Assembly: GCF_007752135.1 (NCBI RefSeq)
Contig: NZ_CP036298.1
Span: 7,804,501-7,868,500 of the forward strand
DNA from: Aureliella helgolandensis
GTDB taxonomy: Bacteria > Planctomycetota > Planctomycetia > Pirellulales > Pirellulaceae
DNA length: 64,000 bases
Direction of reading: 5' to 3'
Shown: positions 47,801-55,745 of the stretch, in pieces
Numbering within the stretch: the stretch's first letter is position 1
Layout: the number at the start of each line of letters is the position of its first letter
The notes under the pieces: model-generated
Told to the model about the DNA's origin: nothing
Seen by the model: only the letters and a program-made list of their open reading frames with translations
The model's database searches: none
Translations under genes and position numbers: made by a program

Positions 47801-48262
47801 ATCGGATTTGAGGCGTTCCTGCAGCAGCGAGGCGACCGAGAGCCTAGCCGGGTCGAGTCGATTGGGAAGATCAGCCGCTCTGTCTCGCGCTGGGGAAGCG
47901 TGGGACAGCTGGATTCCCAACCGATTTCTCAAGTACTCAAGCGTCTTCTCTGGCGAGCCTTCGTATGCCAAGAGATGCTGTCGGGTCTGCATCGACTGGG
48001 TTTGGGAATTCTCCCCCAACTTAGTGCGCCATTCGTCGAGCAGCTTTTGAGCTTGGGGAAGCTGCTCCTCATTCTGCAGATGCAGACAGTGGTAGTAATA
48101 GTATTCCTGCGTGCCAGGAATAAGTTCTTGCAGCACACTGGCACGGTCCGTTGCCAGTGCAAAGCGTTCGACAAATCCGATTTCTTGCTGTCCTCGCACG
48201 CATTGCACTCCTACCAAGAGAAAACAGAATCCTAGAGCTATTCGGGTCAGCGTATTGTTCAT
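41855..48262 (-). CDS. giant secreted macroglobulin-like protein
   Basis: This 2135-residue protein starts at ATG 48262; an earlier frame start has no signal. Signal peptide: NNTLTRIALGFCFLLVGVQC, then VRGQ. The N-terminal ~400 residues are helical. From about 430 there are beta-sandwich segments like the MG domains of alpha-2-macroglobulins: PDAEVTLDVEIKRVDQLIVR, VYELNAISFY, LDRQSLVAGTQTAIAIRTRL, YPFLVPQRLANLKLTLTGKI. Another run is PLTRLAGRSHLTLVAVHPT. The C-terminal ~300 residues again look like MG-type beta domains (NYYLMDIELLFSRNPFVARG). I saw no thioester CGEQ-type motif, so covalent trapping is unlikely. Ala/Ser/Pro-rich linkers occur near 1975-2010. It is likely a periplasmic or surface scaffold; no function is known. 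Confidence 0.78.
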   Translation of the reverse strand: MNNTLTRIALGFCFLLVGVQCVRGQQEIGFVERFALATDRASVLQELIPGTQEYYYYHCLHLQNEEQLPQAQKLLDEWRTKLGENSQTQSMQTRQHLLAYEGSPEKTLEYLRNRLGIQLSHASPARDRAADLPNRLDPARLSVASLLQERLKSDSSLNSLEDSGLELALAQELSYPALRALIGRLHRADLPGTVERIAEELAHKQSQSFGWAPIHSQLSLAQLEQLIALRPSLLEEEAFVQQYSALLVPAAGSSLDDKVELRNYLDRLLVWSQRLPASQNDFKALVLGNLLKLDMSEGIYDRQRFLTYLALPRAASYYSLARFGKRLPPLVELNYSMQPQVSLKPVGDDSSLVRRYLEQFLLVDDSVDAFAEFLDRAYLDQVFAETKILHGVGDVATGDSATWYGKLIPEQQRELRERTELRFSPHNSTQFQPDAEVTLDVEIKRVDQLIVRVYELNAISFYRNSQEHLGTDVDLDGLVANSEQTLNFSVPADRRHTETLQLPTLMGRGVWIVDLLGAGTRCRALIQKGSLTPLERLGDSGQVFRIVDEAGKPRPAAHLELLGQTYLPNQQGEITLPYAEQTVRRKVLLVEEQLAVPVTITHRSESYELQARFLLDRQSLVAGTQTAIAIRTRLSCNGRPISIRLLEDAQLSVVATDSDGIATSRTVPVTDLEDGDELIYPFLVPQRLANLKLTLTGKILNQSKHDREPVAASHAVSCNAIAGSHQLADFFLVPTGEGFQLRVLGRNGEPIPRFPIALALKLRQFKELQNVQLATDENGSVHLGELDDVTRLQVSATGLQATMLTPHLFHRNWPSQISIGKGGSVELPLGKQASPKSVFSLYETRSGKRFAEKPDHLQLREGALVAEGLAPGDYILHDFETGQTVNVRVGNAEEEHGFVVGPHRVLQADRRQSIVIRSATLTEDGLLVKVSGADPMTRLHVLVDAFLPDEEGGAQLQLPSPLNSVVNRVQPRNYFVDSLRLDEEYGYILNRKLQKAFPGNMLPQPSLLIHPWEISVTKNTAQTAAGGDAIPASPAPVASEAQLRSRAAGEAGLATQDWKSFDFLASGTEQVLNVGLVDGEVLVPLTRLAGRSHLTLVAVHPTAVDSRHLTLPESKLQTRDQRLEKAFGADQHLVQTQRVEVLSAGEEKSFGDPRTRRLQTFSSLAEVFQLYATLLEDSEWEKFRFLVDWHELSEERQLAHYSELACHELNFFLYHQDRLFFDRVIRPFIEQKLDKQLIDHWLLDQPLEEYAELWRVQRLNALERILLARRLSAMQAGTQRWINDTLAAQTPDPQLRQRLFEIALRGTSLDSRSSGSRMEGFAMDGMAHEAETLFGSIAGSSPTQAKRFSAPSSARGLRQRAMDSKSQANTSEAEADQDSLGDELQRNFYGIDRLDRADGQLGLYRSLPQTRQWAETQYYQVRLADQQAGLIGPNPFWQEYAAQNADRFLPNHMEWAASNLHEALCALAVIDLPFKSDAAVVSIVDQQLTVSASQACLVYLESMDPNAPASIEGEHAGGESSQAGVMVGQELYLALPGDSGRDPKPLGAQALVKGVPYTARVVVTNPTSQAQRVQVLTQLPAGSLPLNGSRVSQSTPIELGAYSTSQVNYTFYFPKAGDFSHYGAQISLDGEHLTATDSREIEVLDAPSSVDETSWSFIADWGTEAQVLSYLESANLAQIDLSRIAFRLRDRAFFEAVLQLLTASGRFDATLWGYAFEHRDAANIEQYLQNRSDFVTPLGPVLSSPLLHLQPQQQMSYEHLDYTPLVVARIHQLGTRKVILNSSLYTQYHALLNVLAHQSKVSDSQALQATYYLLLQNRIEEALHWFSQIDSGVLETQLQFAYLDAYLDFYRADYDRAQRIAEQYLDYPVRRWRDMFAQISNQVAARTNLMQGRVESTAGSGPAPASGPDAGSAADRSSTEAVAATSEQMLTGEQLEMQTDAAVAAPSLEIESRDSQLSVHYRNLASVRVNYYLMDIELLFSRNPFVARGGERVPFIQPNFSQTLELDAAVGTHRLELPKDLLNRNLLVEVTAAGMSRSTVLTASSLRAQVVETQGQIHIARQGAATPVTGAYVKVYAKRTDGSVHFYKDGYTDLRGYFDYASISTPELEQTERFAILVLDPQLGAIVREAQPPAR

Positions 48263-48807
48263 TGTATTTTCCAGTGCGAGTCGGCTAGTCCAGCCTTGGG
48301 ATATACGGGTGGACGCAGGAAGCAAGCAGATGCAGTCAGGCCTCTACCTCCAGGCAGCCCTTCTCGGGCCTAGCCACGACATTGGCGTGGAGGCGACGCG
48401 TCGCTACGGATTTTCCACCCAGCTTTTTCCCAGTTACCTAACCGTAGGTTACGAGAGTCGGTCGGATTGCGAATAACCGTTGGAAAGAGAAGATTTTCTC
48501 GAGCTGCACCAAAGAATGGCTTGATGCAGGGGAAGACGCCTGCCACAGAGCGGTGGTTCCCAAGAAATCAGGGAAAAGAATCAAGGAAAGCGAGATGGCC
48601 CCTTTCCGTTCACTATTTCCACGCCGTGCCGTCGTGTCCGCCCGCACTCCCGCGCAGACTAAAATCCTGCGGGATGCAGAAGATGACGGACTACCCGACC
48701 AGGGCGGGGTTCAGAGGTGGTCGCAAAGGACCCCAGAGACGGCGAATGGGCGGAAGCTTCCATCCTGCCCTACACTGCTTGGACGAGAATCGCACTTGGA
48801 CGGGAAC
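48263..48807. other. intergenic region upstream of the giant gene
   Basis: This 545-bp spacer lies between two minus-strand genes and should contain the promoter of the giant gene. Open frames in it overlap each other and show no motif. No further structure was recognised. Confidence 0.45.
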
Positions 48808-49623
48808 CTAGGTGCGAGCGAGCAACTCGAGGGCCTGTTCATGCACTAGGCCATTGCTACCAAGCCCATCCCCCCCGAACACAGTCGGCTTTCCATCCCA
48901 GCTCGTAAAGCGGCCACCCGCCTCTTCCAGAACTGGCTGCACCGCCGCCAGGTCCCAAGGGTTGGCAATGGGGTCGACCATCAACTCAGCCCGCCCCGTG
49001 GCCACCAGTAGATACCCGTAGCCATCGCCCCAGGAGCGAGTAATGTAGGCAGCCTGCTCCAAACTTTCGTACCCCCGCTCTGCTCCACGCTTGTGGAAGG
49101 AATCGACTTGAGAGACGACAAACAGCCCTTGGTCGAGTGGTTTCTGGGAGACGTGACAACGCGTAGGGGTGCGGCCGCTAACCGAGTGCCAAGCCCCACA
49201 ACCGCGAGCAGCAAATACCAGCTCGTCCAAGGCGGGCAAGTAGATAACCCCACCCAAACACTCTCGGTTCTGCACGATCCCCACCAGCGTCGAATAGAGA
49301 GGCACCCCAGAAATGAAACTCTTCGTTCCATCAATGGGATCAACGATCCACTGGAATTCAGATTCCCCTTCCTGCGAACCAAACTCCTCTCCTAGGATCG
49401 CATCGGCGGGAAAACGCTGATTCAACTCGGCTCGTATTAGCTTCTCGGCATTCTTGTCCGCGAGCGTGACTGGGGACTCGTCCCCCTTGCGTTCGACTTC
49501 AATCGCAGCCGATTGAAATAATTCGAGCGTTGATCTACCTGCGAGCTGGGCCAATTCGATCGCAACAGCTAGGCGGCCGTCGAGTGCCGTGGTAAGAGCG
49601 TCTGAAAGTTGGGAGAGTGGCAT
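48808..49623 (-). CDS. inositol monophosphatase family phosphatase (HisN-like)
   Basis: This 271-residue protein is a Mg-dependent phosphomonoesterase of the FIG/IMPase fold. Metal ligands are visible in LGEEFGSQEG (Glu79/Glu80) and WIVDPIDGTKSFISG (Asp95, Asp98), with a late DPIANPWDLAA containing the conserved W-D. Length and the GTKSFISGVP segment resemble histidinol-phosphatase HisN more than CysQ, but inositol monophosphatase or another sugar phosphatase is possible. It follows lspA by 2 bp on the same strand, so it belongs to the same operon as lspA and the DksA-like gene. Confidence 0.85.
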   Translation of the reverse strand: MPLSQLSDALTTALDGRLAVAIELAQLAGRSTLELFQSAAIEVERKGDESPVTLADKNAEKLIRAELNQRFPADAILGEEFGSQEGESEFQWIVDPIDGTKSFISGVPLYSTLVGIVQNRECLGGVIYLPALDELVFAARGCGAWHSVSGRTPTRCHVSQKPLDQGLFVVSQVDSFHKRGAERGYESLEQAAYITRSWGDGYGYLLVATGRAELMVDPIANPWDLAAVQPVLEEAGGRFTSWDGKPTVFGGDGLGSNGLVHEQALELLART

Positions 49624-49625
49624 AG

Positions 49626-50249
49626 CTAAACGTTACCGGTCGATGTTGGGGATTCACGAATGGGGCTTGGCCCAGGGGGCATAAAAAATGAGTGGATCGC
49701 AAGCATGATCGCACCGCATACTAAGAGGCTGTCAGCAATATTGAAATTAGGCCAGACGTATTGATCGCTGTATTGCAAGAGAATCCAATCGCGGACACCA
49801 CTGCTCCACAGCGGTACCGACGGGGGTGGGCCCCACATGCCAAGACGGTCGTACAAGTTTCCGAAAATCCCCCCCATCACGCATCCCAGCGCGATCAGCA
49901 ACCACCAACTGTCAATTGCGCGGAATTTGCTCAGCCACAGCAAGATTGCGCTGGCGGCCACGAGAGAAAGTACGGCGAAAACAGAGCCGAAACCGGCCCC
50001 TAAACCGAATAGAGCACCCGGATTTACCGCCGTCTCAATTCCAATGTAGGGCTCGAGCAACCACCACGGCGGTCGTTGACCGGGGAGTCCACGCCATTCA
50101 AAAACCCAGGATTTGGTGAGCAAGTCAACGGCGGTGCCGGCGACGGACAGAGCTGCGAAGGTAATCCATCGAGCCCAAGCAAAGCTGCCTTTGCAGTGCT
50201 CGCTTTGATCTGACACGTTAGCCTTCCAGCCGAGAGGCACACTTGACAC
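49626..50249 (-). CDS. lspA: lipoprotein signal peptidase (signal peptidase II)
   Basis: This protein of up to 207 residues cleaves the signal peptide of diacylglyceryl-modified prolipoproteins in the inner membrane. Four membrane helices are visible. The catalytic aspartates are Asp134 (GGIFGNLYDRLG) and Asp173 (WPNFNIADSLLVCG), with the AVNPGALFG segment and GVRDWI. It overlaps the end of the DksA-like gene by 32 bp, suggesting translational coupling or a later start. It is followed 2 bp later by the IMPase-family gene. Many lipoproteins predicted in this window would be its substrates. Confidence 0.93.
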   Translation of the reverse strand: MSSVPLGWKANVSDQSEHCKGSFAWARWITFAALSVAGTAVDLLTKSWVFEWRGLPGQRPPWWLLEPYIGIETAVNPGALFGLGAGFGSVFAVLSLVAASAILLWLSKFRAIDSWWLLIALGCVMGGIFGNLYDRLGMWGPPPSVPLWSSGVRDWILLQYSDQYVWPNFNIADSLLVCGAIMLAIHSFFMPPGPSPIRESPTSTGNV

Positions 50250-51390
50250 AGTACGGAGTATCCGGAATTATTTCCAATCTCGCTTTGGGAATGCGACCTC
50301 CACACTCCTCGCAAGAACCGTACGAGCCTTCGGAGATCTTTTCAAGTGCAGCTTCAATTTGATCCAACCGATCACCGTCCGAAGAGAGCAAATTCAGGGT
50401 AAATTCTTGCTCAAAGCTATGCGTTCCAACCTCTGCAGGATGAATCGGTGCATGGTTGTCGGCTGCACCATCTGAGCCGCCGAGAGCCTCCTGAGACATC
50501 ATGCTCACGTCGCCAAGCAATCTGCGGCGGATGATCAACAACAAGCTGCGGAATCGGTCACTGTCTGCCTGGCTCAATTTGACAGGCTTCGGTCGATGCA
50601 GCGGTGTTGCCGAGGTGGCTGAAATCCCCAGATCCTTGTTGGTGCCACTCAAGCGAGCTTCGGAGACCTGTGGCTCCGCCACGGCAACCGGCTTCGGTTT
50701 CGGTTTCGAGGACACGGATTTCGAGGATACCGACTTTGAAGCCCCCGCAGCCACTGCCTTCCCGGTCGCTGGCTTCACAGTGGACTTGCCGCTCGCTGGC
50801 TTGCTTTTCTTGGTCGCAGAGGCCGAAGCCTTGGTTCCGTTGGTAGCAGCCGCAACGACTTTGTTGCTCGACTTGCTCCTACCGGATGCTTTGGAGGCAG
50901 ATGTTGTTTTGGAAGCTGCTGTCGGAGAGGCCGATTTTTTGACGGCCGATTTCACCGCAGCCCCGTTTTGCTTGCCGGCCACGCCCTTCTTGGTGGTGGC
51001 CTTAGTCGTGGGCTTGGTCGCTACCGACTTAGTCACTGCTGTCTTGGTCGCTGGCGACTTGGATTTTACCACCTTGGCAGCGGTGGCACGCGCAGGTGCC
51101 GCTTTCGGAGAAGAGGACTTTCCGACCGGCTTCTTCTTAGTGGTGGCTTTCTTGACTGCAGATGGCTTAACCGCAGCAGCGCGTCCGTTGACTTTCGCAA
51201 CCACCTTCTTCCCAGCCGTTCGGGTACCGGCTTTGACAGAACTCGAACGCCCAGCTCCAGCTGTCGTTTTCGTAGTGGATTTCTTGGCTACCTTCTTCGT
51301 GCCGTCCTTGCCAGCAGAGCGAGACGATGCGCTCGAAGCTGATGATTTAGAAGATGTTTTCTTGCTAGTGGGACTCTTCTTGGAACTCAA
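50218..51390 (-). CDS. DksA/TraR-type zinc-finger protein with long histone-H1-like N-terminal tail
   Basis: This 390-residue protein begins at TTG 51390, with GGGA eight bases upstream; no ATG exists before the C-terminal third. Residues 1 to about 225 are low-complexity Lys/Ala/Ser/Thr/Gly (KKVAKKSTTKTTAGAGRSSS is typical), like histone H1 or the chlamydial Hc proteins. Residues about 265-390 form a DksA/TraR-like domain: a coiled coil (SDRFRSLLLIIRRRLLGDVS; SFEQEFTLNLLSSDGDRLDQ) and a zinc finger with Cys360/363 and Cys381/384 (SCEECGGRIP, TPYCVKC). DksA-type proteins bind the RNA polymerase secondary channel. The tail suggests nucleic acid binding. A consensus-like promoter precedes it. 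It is first in an operon with lspA and the IMPase gene. Confidence 0.88.
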   Translation of the reverse strand: MSSKKSPTSKKTSSKSSASSASSRSAGKDGTKKVAKKSTTKTTAGAGRSSSVKAGTRTAGKKVVAKVNGRAAAVKPSAVKKATTKKKPVGKSSSPKAAPARATAAKVVKSKSPATKTAVTKSVATKPTTKATTKKGVAGKQNGAAVKSAVKKSASPTAASKTTSASKASGRSKSSNKVVAAATNGTKASASATKKSKPASGKSTVKPATGKAVAAGASKSVSSKSVSSKPKPKPVAVAEPQVSEARLSGTNKDLGISATSATPLHRPKPVKLSQADSDRFRSLLLIIRRRLLGDVSMMSQEALGGSDGAADNHAPIHPAEVGTHSFEQEFTLNLLSSDGDRLDQIEAALEKISEGSYGSCEECGGRIPKARLEIIPDTPYCVKCASRLEG

Positions 51391-51665
51391 GGCTGTGATC
51401 CCGTCAAATCAGGGGGGTAAGTTTCGGCGCAGATGGTAGGCAAATTTTGGAATTCTGTCAAACTGTACTCTGCATTAAAATCGGTACATTGGTAACAAAC
51501 CGATCGACATTGAAAACGATGCTCTCCGGTTGCGCAGCACGCTTTGTGCTGCAGAAACTATAGGAGAAACGTAAAGGCGTCATAGGCACCTGTTCCGATA
51601 TAACGCCAAGTTAACCACCTTTTCATCCTCCGGATGATTTCAAAATAGCTAAGAATAGGTATTCC
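51391..51665. other. intergenic region between divergent dksA-like and thrC genes
   Basis: This spacer holds the predicted minus-strand promoter (51433-51461). The thrC promoter should also be here but was not placed. Confidence 0.45.
51433..51461 (-). promoter_or_regulatory. predicted sigma-70 promoter of the DksA-like/lspA operon
   Basis: On the minus strand: TTGACA (51461-51456), 17-bp spacer, TACCAT (51438-51433), about 43 bp before the TTG start. The -35 element is a perfect consensus match. Confidence 0.55.
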
Positions 51666-53102
51666 ATGGCCGACATCCAGTTGGCGAAAAGCCCTTCCAG
51701 CCCGCTTTCAAGCGGCGTAGCTTTTCAGCAATGTATCAATCCGCTGTGCCGTGCCACCTTGGATATTGGGCAAGTCCGTACCGCATGCGATCGCTGCGGA
51801 GACCTGTTAGATATTCAATACGATTGGAGCCAGATTGAGGTTCCCAATCGCATGTCCGATTTCGAGCAAATGTGGACAAAACGCTACGAACCGCTCCGGT
51901 TTAGCGGAGTTTGGCGATTCCACGAGCTCATTCAGTTTGCCCCAGCCGACAAAGTGGTCACGGTCGGGGAGGGACAGACTCTGCTGCAGCAAGCCAACGA
52001 AGTCGCGAAATTCGTCGGCCAAAACGAGGGGAACCTCTACCTCCAATATGAGGGTATGAACCCCTCGGGCAGCTTCAAAGATAATGGGATGTGCGCGGCC
52101 TTTACCCATGCACACATGACCGGTGCCAAGCGAGCGGCCTGCGCATCGACCGGCAATACTAGCGCCTCACTGGCGATGTACAGCTCGGTGACCCGGCTCA
52201 TGAAGGCGATCATCTTCATTGGCAGTGGCAAAATCTCCTACGGCAAGCTCTCCCAAGCCCTCGAGTACGGAGCCTTGACGATTCAGCTCGCTGGGGACTT
52301 TGACGATGCCATGATCCGCGTCAAAGAAGTCTCCCAAAGCCTGGGAATCTACCTGGTCAATAGCATCAACCCCTTCCGGATCGAGGGCCAGAAATCGGTC
52401 ATGTTCCGCGTCCTCGAAGCCCTGCGTTGGGAAGTTCCCGACTGGATCGTCGTGCCTGGAGGGAATCTCGGAAATTCCAGCGCTTTCGGCAAGGCGTTCC
52501 AAGAGCTGAAGCTGCTGGGACTCATCGATCGCATCCCGCGATTGGCAGTCATCAATGCCGCCGGCGCCGATACGCTCCATCAACTCTACGAGCGTCGCGG
52601 CCTACGCTGGCAAGATGGCCAGCCCAATAATACGCTGATCAGCGACTACTACGCAGAACTGGACCACCGCAAGGCCAAGGCCGACACGATTGCTAGCGCC
52701 ATCGAAATCAATCGCCCCGTCAATCTCAAGAAGTGCCTGCGGGCCTTGGATGCTTGCGATGGAGTCGTCCGCAAAGTCACCGACCAAGAAATCTTAGACG
52801 CCAAGGCCCAGGTCGGAGCCGGCGGCATTGGTTGCGAACCTGCCAGCGCTGCCAGCGTCGCAGGCGCCAAGCTACTGCGCGCCGAAGGGGTCATCGCCCC
52901 GTCGGATCGAGTGGTCTGCATCTTGACCGGACATCAATTGAAAGACCCGACAGCCACCGTGGCCTACCACACCACCGACCAAGAGCAGTTCAACAATGTT
53001 CTGGGGAGCCGAGGAGTGAGCCGAGCCTCCTTCGCCAACCGAGCGGTCGCCGTCCCGAACGACCTCGATGCGATCATGCGAGCCATCCAGCTTTACAGTT
53101 GA
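51666..53102 (+). CDS. thrC: threonine synthase
   Basis: This 478-residue PLP enzyme converts O-phosphohomoserine to threonine, the last step of threonine synthesis. The PLP lysine is Lys138 ([14 protein letters not shown]). Other fold elements are [54 protein letters not shown] and [15 protein letters not shown]. An N-terminal zinc-ribbon-like segment has Cys23/28 and Cys41/44, as in many long threonine synthases. Length is normal for this subtype. It is divergent from the DksA-like operon and convergent with the PEGA lipoprotein. Confidence 0.95.
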   Translation: MADIQLAKSPSSPLSSGVAFQQCINPLCRATLDIGQVRTACDRCGDLLDIQYDWSQIEVPNRMSDFEQMWTKRYEPLRFSGVWRFHELIQFAPADKVVTVGEGQTLLQQANEVAKFVGQNEGNLYLQYEGMNPSGSFKDNGMCAAFTHAHMTGAKRAACASTGNTSASLAMYSSVTRLMKAIIFIGSGKISYGKLSQALEYGALTIQLAGDFDDAMIRVKEVSQSLGIYLVNSINPFRIEGQKSVMFRVLEALRWEVPDWIVVPGGNLGNSSAFGKAFQELKLLGLIDRIPRLAVINAAGADTLHQLYERRGLRWQDGQPNNTLISDYYAELDHRKAKADTIASAIEINRPVNLKKCLRALDACDGVVRKVTDQEILDAKAQVGAGGIGCEPASAASVAGAKLLRAEGVIAPSDRVVCILTGHQLKDPTATVAYHTTDQEQFNNVLGSRGVSRASFANRAVAVPNDLDAIMRAIQLYS

Positions 53103-53145
53103 GCCCAGTAAGTTGAGCCCAGTAAGCTAGCAATCAGTGAACCCG

Positions 53146-53856
53146 CTATTCGGCCAATTCGAGTCCCAGTCCGGGACGATAGCCACCACCCTGCAAAATT
53201 CCGGTTTCGGGAATTCGAGTTGGCGGCTCTCCGCCCGGCGCGACGAGTTCACGGAAAAACTGGCCGGGTTGCCAGGGTGGACTGGGAGGCGGAGCCATCG
53301 ATGGTGGCATTGTGGGCGTGGTTACGATGGCAGGAGCCGCCGATTGGAAGGTTGGATCGAGCGGCGAGACCTGTGAGCCGGGGCCACCAAATCCAGTGCC
53401 TCCCAGGGTTGGTGGGAGCGGCGTGCCGACCCCTTGGAACGCTTGCAATCGCGTTTCGTTAGCCCGAGCTTGCAACTCTTCGCTGGGAATTTGCTGGCTG
53501 GGGACTAAAGTGATATCAATGACGCGCTCATCCCGCAGCTCCCATGGCCACAGCGTTTCGCTGAAGAAGTCGAACGGAGGAATTTGATACCATGGTGGCG
53601 AAAAATCTCGCAGGATTTTCTCCGTGCGGAAGCCATCACCAACCACTTCAATCTCCCGCGTCCCGTAGTAGGTGAAGGAGGTGGAAGCGGGACTCGTACC
53701 AATCAATTGCTTGTCGACGTAGATGCTCGCCCCCGCCGGATTCGAACGAATCGTCATCCGGCGACGGACGCAACCGGGAGTCAGCAAGCATAGCGCGAGC
53801 ATCCCCAGGACGATGGCCGTGGAAGCGTTCGGTCGTACTAATGCATTGCGTAGCAC
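53146..53856 (-). CDS. PEGA-domain lipoprotein
   Basis: This 236-residue protein has a signal with a lipobox-like end (STAIVLGMLALCLLTPGC). Right after it lies a PEGA domain (RMTIRSNPAGASIYVDKQLI, then GTSPASTSFTYYGTREI), a small beta fold common in surface proteins. The rest is Pro/Gly-rich, with PFDFFSETLWPWELRDERVI in the middle. It is likely exported and lipid-anchored, possibly attached to the cell wall. The exact role is unknown. It is a single gene, convergent with thrC. Confidence 0.85.
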   Translation of the reverse strand: MLRNALVRPNASTAIVLGMLALCLLTPGCVRRRMTIRSNPAGASIYVDKQLIGTSPASTSFTYYGTREIEVVGDGFRTEKILRDFSPPWYQIPPFDFFSETLWPWELRDERVIDITLVPSQQIPSEELQARANETRLQAFQGVGTPLPPTLGGTGFGGPGSQVSPLDPTFQSAAPAIVTTPTMPPSMAPPPSPPWQPGQFFRELVAPGGEPPTRIPETGILQGGGYRPGLGLELAE

Positions 53857-54286
53857 TCGTCAGGAACCTCGTCGCAGTTGGGGTGGCTGAGGCAGGACAG
53901 CCGCCGAATGGGGAAGCGTTACCGCGCGAGTATAGGCAGGTCGAGCGATCGGGTGCCAGGGCAATCTTGTGGCTGCAGGCGGGCTGCCGGCCTGGCCCAA
54001 ACGCAACTTCCAAGCAAGGCCCAGATGGTCCCTCCGCTCTGTTTCCCCCCCAGCCACTCCATGGCATGTCACCATCTCCATGGAGCCAAGCTGCGGGGGC
54101 AAGGGTGATGGGAGAGCCTAGCAGCTCAACAATCCCTGCGGAATCGCGCGATATCAAAACTTGAGAAAGCGAGACCTAGGCTACATCGTCGACAATTAGC
54201 GAAGTACAATCGTAGAATGAGGCTTTCGAGTCGCCCTCTACTCCAAGCCCCTTGCCAAACACGTCCCATAGCCAAGACAGTGAAAT
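53857..54286. other. intergenic region between divergent genes
   Basis: This 430-bp spacer lies between the PEGA gene (minus) and the PP2C gene (plus). Overlapping frames on both strands show no motif. The promoters of both genes are expected here; none was placed. Confidence 0.45.
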
Positions 54287-55597
54287 TTGTCTGAATCGCC
54301 CCCCACCGCCGATGCGAAGAAGAGTTGGAAGAGTACTGTCAAGCATTCAGTACTATCCGACATTGGGATGCGGCGTGCCATCAATCAAGATTCCTATGCG
54401 ATCGTCTTGGCAGACACCCAAAATTCTTGGGAAAAGTATGGGCACCTGTTTATCGTGGCCGATGGCATGGGCGCCCACGCGGCCGGTGAGCTGGCTTCAA
54501 AGTTGTCGGTCGAGCTGATTCCGCACCACTATTTTAAGCTCAGAGATCAACCTCCCGCAGAATCGCTGCATCAATCCATCCTGAACGCCAATGCGGAAAT
54601 ATTTCGGCGAGGGCAAGCCAACATCGAATTCCGATCGATGGGCACCACTTGCAGCACTCTAACTCTGGCTCCGGAAGGCGCCGTGGTGGCGCATGTCGGC
54701 GACAGTCGGGTCTACCAAATGCGTGGAGATCAGCTGTTTCAGCTGACGTTCGACCACTCCTTGGTCTGGGAAATGCAGGCCGCCGGTGAACTCACCGACG
54801 AAACAGCTCGCAGTGGTGTGATCCCCAAGAACGTGATCACTCGCTCCCTAGGCCCCAATGCCAATGTCCAAATTGATTTGGAAGGCCCCTTTCCAGTCAA
54901 ACGAGGTGACGTTTTCCTGCTCTGCTCCGATGGACTGAGTGGCCAGGTTAGCGACGAGGAATTGGCTTCGATTCTCAGCGCCCTGCCACCGCAGCCAGCT
55001 TGCCAATTGCTCATCGACCTCTCCAATCTGCGGGGCGGGCCTGATAACATCACCGCAATCGTGGTCGAAGTTGCAGAGGATTCAATCTGCTCTGCGCAGC
55101 CCGGTGCAATTGCAGCCCGTTGGAATGGCGCGCCTCGCACCTTTTCTCCCGCTTTGGGAATTGTGGCTGCGGTCTGTATTTCGGCAGCCGGATTGCTGTG
55201 CCTGCTAGGAAATATCCCTCTAGGAGTCGTGGCGGCGGTGCTCGGCATCATCGCCCTGGGAACCGGACTGGTGCAAGTCTTGTGGAATGGCAACAGCCCA
55301 GCCGACGCGCACGGACGCTACGGGCAAGGTCCACACCGACAGTTCAAAGCTGGCAACCAACCTCTTTTTGAACAGCTTGCCGGAACCATGAAGTCGCTTC
55401 GCGAGGCCTCTGAGGAACGCGGTTGGAAGATCCAGTGGGACCTGCTGGAGGGCCAGTTTGAGAAAGCCAAGCAGCACGCGGCTGCTGGCAACTTCAAGCA
55501 GGCAGTCGCCACGCAGGGCAAAGTGATCATCGAATTGATGAAGCAAATTCGCGGGCAGCGAGACACCCCTGCTAGTGATTCTGCCATCGACTTATGA
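54287..55597 (+). CDS. PP2C-family protein phosphatase with C-terminal membrane segments
   Basis: This 436-residue protein starts at TTG 54287. Mn/Mg-dependent Ser/Thr phosphatase motifs are present: SVLSDIGMRRAINQDSY, FIVADGMGAHAAGELAS (metal Asp), MGTTCSTLTLAPEGAVVAHV, GDSRVYQMRGDQLF, FLLCSDGLSG and GGPDNITAIVVEV. After about residue 280 there are two hydrophobic segments (LGIVAAVCISAAGLLCLLGN; IPLGVVAAVLGIIALGTGLV), then a helical tail (residues 350-430). The catalytic domain is therefore cytoplasmic and membrane-tethered. It probably reverses Ser/Thr kinase signalling. No kinase gene is adjacent. The gene is well separated from the next. Confidence 0.9.
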   Translation: MSESPPTADAKKSWKSTVKHSVLSDIGMRRAINQDSYAIVLADTQNSWEKYGHLFIVADGMGAHAAGELASKLSVELIPHHYFKLRDQPPAESLHQSILNANAEIFRRGQANIEFRSMGTTCSTLTLAPEGAVVAHVGDSRVYQMRGDQLFQLTFDHSLVWEMQAAGELTDETARSGVIPKNVITRSLGPNANVQIDLEGPFPVKRGDVFLLCSDGLSGQVSDEELASILSALPPQPACQLLIDLSNLRGGPDNITAIVVEVAEDSICSAQPGAIAARWNGAPRTFSPALGIVAAVCISAAGLLCLLGNIPLGVVAAVLGIIALGTGLVQVLWNGNSPADAHGRYGQGPHRQFKAGNQPLFEQLAGTMKSLREASEERGWKIQWDLLEGQFEKAKQHAAAGNFKQAVATQGKVIIELMKQIRGQRDTPASDSAIDL

Positions 55598-55745
55598 GCC
55601 TCCCTTCGAGGCCCCCAAGCCACCCGCTAAGCAGGCAAAATGACCTTGAGTCGCTTCTTCGACTGAGCTTGCCTCCCCAAACGGACCACCTCCGCTTCTT
55701 GATTTCGGCGTAGTCCTCGGTGGGCCGAGTTGCTAGACTCGCGCG

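Noticed and set aside
50501-51439. 312-codon plus-strand frame opposite the DksA-like gene
   Set aside because: It is the complement of the low-complexity Lys/Ala/Ser/Thr tail, which yields long false open frames, and it has no motif.
53648-54157. 169-codon minus-strand frame
   Set aside because: It overlaps the PEGA lipoprotein gene in another frame on the same strand and has no recognisable domain.
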